Below, piece by piece: positions 15,398-21,342 of a DNA stretch of 23,152 bases. Numbering within the stretch: position 1 is the stretch's first letter; each line of letters begins with the position of its first letter. The notes under the pieces were generated by a model, which was given only the letters and a program-made list of their open reading frames with translations, did not search any database and was not told the origin of the DNA. Made by a program: the position numbers and the translations under genes. Origin of the DNA: JANMZO01 sp031383405 (GTDB lineage Bacteria > Actinomycetota > Acidimicrobiia > Acidimicrobiales > JANYDT01); NCBI GenBank assembly GCA_031383405.1, contig JANMZO010000049.1, positions 1 through 23,152 on the forward strand, read 5' to 3'.

Positions 15398-16312
15398 ATG
15401 ACGAAGCACAATTCCGGACTGCCTGGTGGGCCGTTCAACGACATCCGTGACGTAGTCATGGTGGCAGTCGACGGAAAGGTTCGCGAGGTCCACGGGCCAT
15501 TTGAATCACTCTTCGGCTTCAGCGCATCGACCGGCGTCCGGTCACCCGTGCTGGAGATACTTTCGGCCGTCGAAGGCGACTACGAACAACTGCTCGACGA
15601 AGCGACCAAGCGCCAAGGGGAGGTGGTCCGTTCATCGGTTCGTTTGCTGGTCGCGAACGAGAGGACGATGTGGGTCGAGGTGGCTATTCGCGACGCGTCC
15701 GGCGGACGTTCAGGGCTGTTTCAGAAGCGCAGGGCGCACGTTGTCACCGTGCGGGACCGCACCGCTGAAACCGAGCTTCGTCTGCAGATCTCCCGGCTCG
15801 GGGCCACCGACCCGGTTACCAACCTTCCCAACGCCGTTCGCTTTCGGGAGCTTCTTCGGGCGGCGATGGCACGCTCAACTCGATCTGGTGAACATCTCGC
15901 TGTCCTGTCGATTGGTTTCGAAGCCCTGGACGCACTGCGTGCCGTATTCGATCCTTCCGACATCTCGTCGATCCGCCGTGAGCTCGCCCACCGCATCAGC
16001 CAGACGCTTCGGGTGGAGGACATAATCGGACACCTCGAAGCTGATGAGTTCGGCGTCGTTCTATCGGGCATGGAGTCGAACATCGGGCGCGCGTATGCGG
16101 TAGACGTGGCTGACCGAATAGCAGATCGGTTGGCCGAACCGCTGAACGTCGGCAGCACATTCACCAGCGTGACGGCCCACATCGGGATTGCCCATGGAAC
16201 TCGGGGCAAGGTCGAGACCAATGCCGCCGACCTCATTCACGACGCAACGTCAGCCAGGTCAGAAGTCGAAGCCAACGCCGACCGCTGGAAGAACTTGAAA
16301 AACCCGAGCTGA
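15398..16312 (+). CDS. PAS plus degenerate GGDEF-domain protein
   Basis: 304 residues. The N-terminal region (about 15-120) looks like a PAS sensor (VAVDGKVREVHGPFESLFGF, ending in HVVTVRDRTAETELR). The GGDEF fold follows (about 130-300): the start LGATDPVTNLPNAVRFRELL matches DPLTGLPNR. The metal-binding Asp strand reads LAVLSIGFEAL with its Asp residues lost. The signature GGDEF is EADEF (214-218). The inhibitory site RxxD is kept (RVED, 205-208, five residues before the signature). It is probably not an active diguanylate cyclase; a c-di-GMP receptor role is inferred. Start: I chose the ATG at 15398, because the earlier ATG at 15323 would share its CATG with the divergent gene and adds Arg/Pro-rich sequence. 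No good ribosome site. Confidence 0.83.
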   Translation: MTKHNSGLPGGPFNDIRDVVMVAVDGKVREVHGPFESLFGFSASTGVRSPVLEILSAVEGDYEQLLDEATKRQGEVVRSSVRLLVANERTMWVEVAIRDASGGRSGLFQKRRAHVVTVRDRTAETELRLQISRLGATDPVTNLPNAVRFRELLRAAMARSTRSGEHLAVLSIGFEALDALRAVFDPSDISSIRRELAHRISQTLRVEDIIGHLEADEFGVVLSGMESNIGRAYAVDVADRIADRLAEPLNVGSTFTSVTAHIGIAHGTRGKVETNAADLIHDATSARSEVEANADRWKNLKNPS

Positions 16313-16380
16313 GGCCGCCAGTTTACCAACTCGAACCAGGCTTTTCCCCCACCGATTGCGTTCGTGCCGGATCGGCATGG

Positions 16381-17400
16381 TCAGCCTTCGTCGAGATAAG
16401 CCTTGAGTTTTTCGCTCCGCTGCGGGTGGCGAAGCTTCGCCAGGGTCTTGGTTTCGATCTGTCGGATACGTTCCCGGGTCACGTTGAACTCTTTGCCAAC
16501 CTGCTCGAGCGTGCGGGCCTGTCCGTCATCAAGACCGAAGCGACGGCGGACAACCTCGCGTTCACGATCGTTGAGACCTTCCAAAGCGATGTCAACTGCT
16601 TCGTTGAGCATTGACTTCATTGCGGCGTCAGCCGGCGCTACGGCGCTCGCATCTTCGATGAAGTCCCCGAGAGTCGAACCGTCGTCTTCGCCGACCGGTG
16701 ACTCCAAGGAGACCGGATCGTAGGCAATACGTTGAATCTCACGGACGCGTCCCGGTGTCATCTCAACCCGCTCACCGATTTCTTCGATCGACGGCTCGCG
16801 GCCGAGTTCTGACAACAACTCCCGCTGGGCCCTGGTGACCTTCTGGATGATTTCTACCATGTGGACCGGGATCCGGATCGTGCGACCCTGATCCGCAATC
16901 GCCCGCGTGATCGCCTGGCGAATCCACCAGGTCGCATAGGTCGAGAATTTGAAGCCCTTGGTGTGGTCGAAGCGGTCAACCGCACGCATCAGACCCAGAT
17001 TGCCTTCCTGTACGAGATCGAGCAACGTCATTCCACGACCGGTGTAGCGCTTGGCAATCGACACGACGAGGCGAAGATTCGCGTTTGTCAGTTCGTCTTT
17101 GGCGCGTTCGCCGTCGACCTTCGTGCGCTGCAGGTCGCGACGCTCGGTGAACTCGATGCTGTCGAGGCCTCCGGCGGCGGACAGCTCAGCCAGACGAAGT
17201 TCGGCCTGAACGCCAGCCTTGATTCGTTTGGCGAGAGCGACCTCGCCGTTGCCGTCGAGCAGCGGGACGCGACCAATCTCCCGGAGGTACAACCGGACGG
17301 GATCTGAGGTCCCTCCTCCGCCGGAACCGCTGTACGCCGCGCGAAGCTGAGATGACGTCAAGGCGTCGGTGTTGTCGCCTGACTCTGCTGATGTGCCCAT
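16381..17400 (-). CDS. sigA: Primary RNA polymerase sigma factor (SigA/RpoD)
   Basis: 339 residues. Region 1.2 is DPVRLYLREIGRVPLL; regions 2.1-2.4 are NLRLVVSIAKRYTGRGMTLLDLVQEGNLGLMRAVDRFD and KGFKFSTYATWWIRQAITRAIADQGRTIRIPVHMVE; region 3 and region 4 follow (REREVVRRRFGLDDGQARTLEQVGKEFNVTRERIRQIE). The exact region 2.3-2.4 and 4.2 wording marks a housekeeping sigma. Region 1.1 is absent and the N-terminus is a short Ser/Gly linker, as in compact actinobacterial SigA/HrdB forms. The ATG at 17400 overlaps the end of dnaG by 43 nt. An in-frame TTG at 17359-17361 would give a TTGA overlap instead, and neither start has a clear ribosome site. Confidence 0.96.
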   Translation of the reverse strand: MGTSAESGDNTDALTSSQLRAAYSGSGGGGTSDPVRLYLREIGRVPLLDGNGEVALAKRIKAGVQAELRLAELSAAGGLDSIEFTERRDLQRTKVDGERAKDELTNANLRLVVSIAKRYTGRGMTLLDLVQEGNLGLMRAVDRFDHTKGFKFSTYATWWIRQAITRAIADQGRTIRIPVHMVEIIQKVTRAQRELLSELGREPSIEEIGERVEMTPGRVREIQRIAYDPVSLESPVGEDDGSTLGDFIEDASAVAPADAAMKSMLNEAVDIALEGLNDREREVVRRRFGLDDGQARTLEQVGKEFNVTRERIRQIETKTLAKLRHPQRSEKLKAYLDEG

Positions 17401-19496
17401 GCCACTAGCCAGGGTACCAAGTGCCCCAGCACCTCCGCGCGCTTACGCGGTTCGTGGAGCTGTTGCACAAGGAGTTTGAGAGGTCCGATCGCTTGGACCT
17501 GGGTTTGGTCGATGTCCGTGTCGGGATTGGCGTTGGCCATCGACATTGCAGCAATGGCACGGGTTACGGCGTTTCCGACCAGGAGCGCAACGGTGTCGTC
17601 GGCGGAACTAACGGGGGTTTCAACGGCCAATTCGTGCAACAGACGAAGGGCCGCGCGGTCATGAAGAAATTGTTTCTCTTCTTCGGATCCGACCATGAAA
17701 TCGGCTTCACCGGTTGATTCGATGGCATCGGAGGCCGTCCGGATGTCTCCATATTCGGTGGCAAGCCTGAATGCATTCCGCTGAACCGGATCGGCAAAGA
17801 ACGATGCATCGAGCCACGCCAACACCGAACCGGGATCGCTCAGGACCCACCGGAGCGCTTCACGTTCGGCCCGACGGGCACTCTCGGCAGCGACGAGTTG
17901 GGTGGAAACCGATGAAGCTCGACCGCGGGAGACGGCTTGTCGACCGGGCAGGGCGGACCGAGACGATGAACCACTCCCCGAGTAGCGCGGAGAGCGGTCG
18001 GGAGGTTCGGAGCGGTAGTCATATCCGGGATCTCCCGAGCCAGTCCCGTAGTACCCGTCGTCGGGTTCGTTGGTCACGACCCTTCGGGCCCCGCTGTTCG
18101 GCCCTGGAGGCGTCGCGGCACCCGAACTTCGGGCCGAGCCGTAGCTGACTCCTCCGCGTTCACTGCGCTGCGGTGAGACCTTGGATCGCTGGCCCGAGTT
18201 GACCGGAAGTTGGCTTGCCCGCTGCCCACCCTGGAGAACCTGCGCCATGGCATCTTCGGAAATCTGGCACCGGCCGGCCAGTTCCTTCATGTACTGCTCC
18301 CGAACCAGCGAGTTCGGGTGGGCCATGACCGCGTCGGCAGCCGATTCGAATGCCCGGGCTCGCCCTTCCGGAGTCTTCAGATTCGCCGCTGCGAGCAGAC
18401 GTTCAATGCGAAACGCCAGGAACGGGCGCGCCGTGGTGACCGCCTCGGCGAGAAGTTCGGGGTTGGTGCGGGCGAGATCCGCGGGATCGGCTCCGGGTGG
18501 AAGCGAGACGACGTAAATGTCGATCTCATAGGCTTTCTCCCACGCGTAGAACTTCTCCGCTGCGTTTTGGCCCGCGTTGTCGGCGTCATAGGCGAGCACG
18601 ATCTTGCGTGCAAAGTTCTTGAGCGTTTTGAAGTGCTCTTCGGCCAGCGCAGTTCCGCAGGTCGCGACCGCTCGGGCGAGACCGGCCCGATGAAAGCCGA
18701 TCACGTCGGTGTATCCCTCGCAGACGATCACTTCACCAGCACTGACGATTCCCGTCTTTGCCCAGTTGAGCCCATACAGCGTGCGGCTCTTCGAGTAAAG
18801 CTTGGACTCCGCAGAGTTTTTATACTTCGGACCTTCCGCATCGGGGAGTTTTCGCCCACCAAAAGCGATGGAGGCGCCGCTGGCGTCGAAGATCGGGAAC
18901 AAGATCCTCGACTGAAAAAAGTCGTTGAGTTTTCCGATCTTGTTCACGTATCCGAGACCGGTGTCCTTCGCTACATCGACAGGAAGACGGAGCGCCTTGC
19001 ACAGCGTGTCCCACCCGTCGGGCGACCAACCGATCCGAAAGGCCCGGATCGCCTCGCCGTCATATCCTCGGGACCTGAGGTAGGACCGGGCCGGGCCGGC
19101 GTCGGGCGACGTGAGCAGGCGATCGTGGTACCAGTTCGTGGCCGACTCCATCGCTTCGAGCAGAGCCGTCCGCCGAACCCGATCCCGCCCCATGGCCTCG
19201 GTGTCGTAGCGAAGGGTCAGGTTAGCCTTACCGGCCAACCGCTCGACCGCTCCGGCAAAGTCGAGATGTTCGACATCGCGGACAAACGTGATCACGTCGC
19301 CCTTAGCTCCGCAGCCGTAACAAAAGTACACGCCCTTGTCGGGGCTGATGCTGAACGATGGGCTCTTCTCCGAATGGAACGGGCATAAGCCCTGGTAGTT
19401 ACGGCCCACCCGTTTGAGAGCGATGTACTCACTCGCGATCGCGACAAAGTCTGAGGCGGAGCGAACGCGAGCAATGTCTTCTTCCAAAATGCCCAC
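17358..19496 (-). CDS. dnaG: DNA primase
   Basis: 712 residues; it makes RNA primers at the replication fork with DnaB. The CHC2 zinc finger has Cys38, His41, Cys59 and Cys62 (CPFHSEKSPSFSISPDKG, then FCYGCGAKGD). The RNA-polymerase core includes LFPIFDASGASIAFGGR, and the TOPRIM residues are EVIVCEGYTDVIGF and KIVLAYDADNAGQ. A long Gly/Ser/Pro/Tyr-rich linker (roughly residues 430-540) precedes the C-terminal helicase-binding domain, making the protein longer than E. coli DnaG (581). The start is the GTG at 19494-19496, with AGGAGGG at 6 nt; an adjacent in-frame GTG at 19502 is too near that site, and the frame further upstream is not DnaG-like. Transcribed with sigA downstream. Confidence 0.95.
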   Translation of the reverse strand: MGILEEDIARVRSASDFVAIASEYIALKRVGRNYQGLCPFHSEKSPSFSISPDKGVYFCYGCGAKGDVITFVRDVEHLDFAGAVERLAGKANLTLRYDTEAMGRDRVRRTALLEAMESATNWYHDRLLTSPDAGPARSYLRSRGYDGEAIRAFRIGWSPDGWDTLCKALRLPVDVAKDTGLGYVNKIGKLNDFFQSRILFPIFDASGASIAFGGRKLPDAEGPKYKNSAESKLYSKSRTLYGLNWAKTGIVSAGEVIVCEGYTDVIGFHRAGLARAVATCGTALAEEHFKTLKNFARKIVLAYDADNAGQNAAEKFYAWEKAYEIDIYVVSLPPGADPADLARTNPELLAEAVTTARPFLAFRIERLLAAANLKTPEGRARAFESAADAVMAHPNSLVREQYMKELAGRCQISEDAMAQVLQGGQRASQLPVNSGQRSKVSPQRSERGGVSYGSARSSGAATPPGPNSGARRVVTNEPDDGYYGTGSGDPGYDYRSEPPDRSPRYSGSGSSSRSALPGRQAVSRGRASSVSTQLVAAESARRAEREALRWVLSDPGSVLAWLDASFFADPVQRNAFRLATEYGDIRTASDAIESTGEADFMVGSEEEKQFLHDRAALRLLHELAVETPVSSADDTVALLVGNAVTRAIAAMSMANANPDTDIDQTQVQAIGPLKLLVQQLHEPRKRAEVLGHLVPWLVAWAHQQSQATTPTP

Positions 19497-19629
19497 GATC
19501 ACCCTCCTCCATTGCGCTCGTCGATGGTTTCTGCACGGGTCCGATGCCAGAGTATGCCTTCCAGGTCTGACAGTCGTTCTCGGGGCTAGTGGTCCGTCGC
19601 CAAAATAAGGACCGGGTGTTGTGACGGCC

Positions 19630-19710
19630 CTCGACGCCGATAGCGGCGTCCTCGTCCTCACGCGAGGGTAGGGCTAGCGCCTCGTCCTGCGTCCTTGCTC
19701 TCGACGCCGA
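19630..19710. repeat. Nested direct repeats in the dnaG-carH intergenic region
   Basis: The 397 nt between the dnaG and carH-like starts (19497-19893) hold no convincing gene. CTCGACGCCGA occurs at 19630-19640 and 19700-19710, and CTCGTCCT at 19651-19658 and 19681-19688, nested inside. A small hairpin CGCCG-ATAG-CGGCG lies at 19635-19648. Purpose unknown; they could bind a regulator of either divergent gene. Confidence 0.45.
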
Positions 19711-19788
19711 ATGGCTCGCCCCACCATCCCGGCATTTCAGCGACGGGCACTAGCCGATGACGGCGCCCTCCACGGCCTCTGGCCGACA

Positions 19789-19794
19789 TATAAA
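19789..19794 (+). promoter_or_regulatory. Possible -10 box of the carH-like gene
   Basis: TATAAA stands out in GC-rich DNA about 100 nt before the chosen start. No recognisable -35 is seen 17 nt upstream. Confidence 0.3.
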
Positions 19795-19824
19795 GCCCGG
19801 GATGGGAATTTCATGCCAAATTTG

Positions 19825-19840
19825 GATAAGATCTTTTATC
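19825..19840. promoter_or_regulatory. Inverted repeat, candidate operator
   Basis: GATAA-gatctt-TTATC in a short AT-rich island 54 nt before the GTG start of the carH-like regulator and downstream of TATAAA. MerR/CarH-type regulators often control their own promoters, so it is a candidate autoregulatory site; that link is inference. Confidence 0.35.
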
Positions 19841-19893
19841 AGCCGACTTTCGTGGGTGTCCGTGGCGGCCTTCTCAGGGGTGCAATCGAACAA

Positions 19894-20664
19894 GTGAATC
19901 TCCAAGAGGCGGCAAACCGGGCCGAGGTGCACTATCAAACCGCCTACCGGTGGGTCCGTGAAGGGCGCCTTCGGGCAATGAAGTCGGCGGCGGAGTACGA
20001 GATCTCCGAAGAGGAAATTCAGCGCTTTCTCGCAGAACGAAAGCGTCCGACCGCGCCGCCCGAACGCATCCAGGTGCGCCGCTGGAACCAGCTACAGGAG
20101 CGACTGCAGGAGCACCTCGCGAATGGCGACGAGCTTGAATCTTGGAACATTGTCGAGCGACTGCATAAGGGCCAGGTAGCTCCACTGGACATCTGCGAGA
20201 ACCTGTTCACTCCCGTGCTTCGCTGGATCGGCAACGAGTGGCACGAAGGCCGCATGACCATCGCTCAGGAACACCGGGCCTCGGCGATGACCGAACGAGC
20301 CATCAGCCGGCTGACAACCTATCCACGGGGCCGCCCGCGCGGTACTGCGGTTGTAACGACGCCGCCCGGTGAGACCCACCGTCTGCCGAGCACGATGGCC
20401 GCCTTGGTGTTGAGAGACGACCGGTGGCGGGTACATCACCTCGGTTCGGATCTTCCGACAGACGAAAGCCTCCGATTTGTCAAAGGGACCGCTGCTGATC
20501 TGCTCGTGGTCTCGATAACGTGCGCGGCGCACACGGACATCAGTCAGCTCGTTGGGCAAGTCCGTGACTCGGGCACGAGGGTGCTGGTCGGGCGAATCGG
20601 CGCGACGCTGACCGATCTGGTTGCCGAAGCCCGCCTCTGCTCGCCCGCCGGGTTGGCTCGCTGA
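19894..20664 (+). CDS. CarH/LitR-like adenosylcobalamin-binding, light-responsive transcriptional regulator
   Basis: 256 residues. The N-terminal helix-turn-helix (1-52) is of the excisionase/MerR type: VNLQEAANRAEVHYQTAYRWVREGRLRAM. The methionine-synthase-like cap (about 60-145) carries Trp116-His117 and Glu126-His127 in WHEGRMTIAQEHRAS. The cobalamin domain (about 150-245) has His162 in PPGETHRLP. The W-x9-EH motif and the 35-residue step from His127 to His162 equal the spacing of Trp131, His132, Glu141, His142 and His177 in Thermus CarH. Relatives bind DNA as tetramers in the dark with AdoCbl and release it in light, controlling carotenoid or photoprotection genes. Start: GTG at 19894 gives the usual N-terminus; the frame is open to 19711, with an ATG at 19813 as alternative. 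No target genes lie beside it. Confidence 0.85.
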   Translation: MNLQEAANRAEVHYQTAYRWVREGRLRAMKSAAEYEISEEEIQRFLAERKRPTAPPERIQVRRWNQLQERLQEHLANGDELESWNIVERLHKGQVAPLDICENLFTPVLRWIGNEWHEGRMTIAQEHRASAMTERAISRLTTYPRGRPRGTAVVTTPPGETHRLPSTMAALVLRDDRWRVHHLGSDLPTDESLRFVKGTAADLLVVSITCAAHTDISQLVGQVRDSGTRVLVGRIGATLTDLVAEARLCSPAGLAR

Positions 20665-20671
20665 GCCAATC
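20651..20671 (+). terminator. Hairpin over the carH-like stop codon
   Basis: GGTTGGCTC-GCT-GAGCCAATC: a 9-bp stem (one G-T pair) with a 3-nt loop that contains the stop codon. No T run. First of two hairpins in the convergent gap. Confidence 0.45.
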
Positions 20672-20692
20672 TCGGTTCACGTCGTCGGGTGG

Positions 20693-20719
20693 CCACGTCC
20701 GGCATTTGCCGGTTCGTGG
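20693..20719. terminator. Hairpin between carH-like gene and trmL (convergent)
   Basis: CCACG-T-CCGGC-ATTT-GCCGG-TT-CGTGG: two 5-bp stems stacked across a small internal loop, in the gap between converging genes. It probably serves both directions; T run absent. Confidence 0.5.
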
Positions 20720-20752
20720 GTCACTGGCGATCATTTCCGGTGTGGCAGCGAC

Positions 20753-21226
20753 TCAACCCTTGCGTTGCCGGTTCGCTTCAGCCACAGCAATTCCGACACT
20801 CACCGAGAGATTCAGACTGTGGTCGCGGTGGTCTGTCCGTGAAACTGCGGCCACGCCTGGCATCGAGATGCGCAGCGAAGGGAACGAGTTGGTGATTTCG
20901 GGTGGCAACCCAACCGATTCACGGCCGAATACCAGATAGTCATCTTCAGCGAAGGTGACCTCGTCGTGGGGTGTGGAACCTTCGTCCCAGAACACGAACA
21001 CGCTGCTCTCCGAGGGACTGAGTGTGCTGAGAAATGCAACCCAGGACGCGTGCTCACGCACCGATGCGACATCCAGGTAGGACATCGAGGCCCTACGCAC
21101 GTCGTCACCGAGTCCCGAAAAACCGTAGGGTTGAATGAGATGCAGCTGGACACCGAGCAGGGCGCAGGTACGCACCACTGCTCCGGTGTTGTAAGGATTC
21201 TCCGGCTGGAACAACACGACGTTCAC
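20753..21226 (-). CDS. trmL: tRNA (cytidine/uridine-34 2'-O)-methyltransferase
   Basis: 157-residue SPOUT methyltransferase of the TrmL/YibK group, which methylates the ribose of wobble nucleotide 34 in tRNA-Leu species using S-adenosylmethionine. Motifs: NPYNTGAVVRTCALLG (motif 1), DDYLVFGRESVGLPPEI (motif 2) and HSLNLSVSVGIAVAEA (motif 3, the knotted SAM site). The short length with no N-terminal RNA-binding extension fits TrmL rather than TrmH. Start: the GTG at 21226 has GGGAG 8 nt upstream and gives a VNVVLFQPENPYNTG start; the GTG at 21235 lies right against that ribosome site. It follows ppdK after two strong hairpins, so may be only partly co-transcribed. Confidence 0.9.
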   Translation of the reverse strand: MNVVLFQPENPYNTGAVVRTCALLGVQLHLIQPYGFSGLGDDVRRASMSYLDVASVREHASWVAFLSTLSPSESSVFVFWDEGSTPHDEVTFAEDDYLVFGRESVGLPPEITNSFPSLRISMPGVAAVSRTDHRDHSLNLSVSVGIAVAEANRQRKG

Positions 21227-21262
21227 CCTGGACACTCCCTTCGCCTTGGCCCGACCGCGTTC

Positions 21263-21297
21263 CGCGGGGTGTCAACCGCTTCGGACCACACCCCGCG
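21263..21297. terminator. Second of two tandem perfect hairpins between ppdK and trmL
   Basis: CGCGGGGTGT pairs with ACACCCCGCG (10 bp) around a 15-nt loop that holds an inner CCG-CTT-CGG. It lies between the ppdK stop and the trmL start, with no T run. It could terminate ppdK transcripts or protect RNA ends. Confidence 0.5.
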
Positions 21298-21307
21298 CGT
21301 ACCAACC

Positions 21308-21342
21308 CGGCCTGACCAACCCGCCAGACCAAGGTCAGGCCG
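21308..21342. terminator. First of two tandem perfect hairpins, over the ppdK stop codon
   Basis: CGGCCTGACC pairs with GGTCAGGCCG (10 bp) around a 15-nt loop. The ppdK stop codon (21335-21337) is inside the stem. It has the same stem and loop length as the neighbour 10 nt away. Confidence 0.5.

Noticed and set aside
16313..16380. Terminator between the GGDEF gene and sigA
   Set aside because: TGCCG-GAT-CGGCA forms a 5-bp stem with a 3-nt loop but overlaps nothing else diagnostic and has no T run; left uncalled.
18210..19388. Plus-strand open frame of 392 codons opposite dnaG
   Set aside because: An antisense shadow of a strongly conserved primase gene; its product has no recognisable domain.
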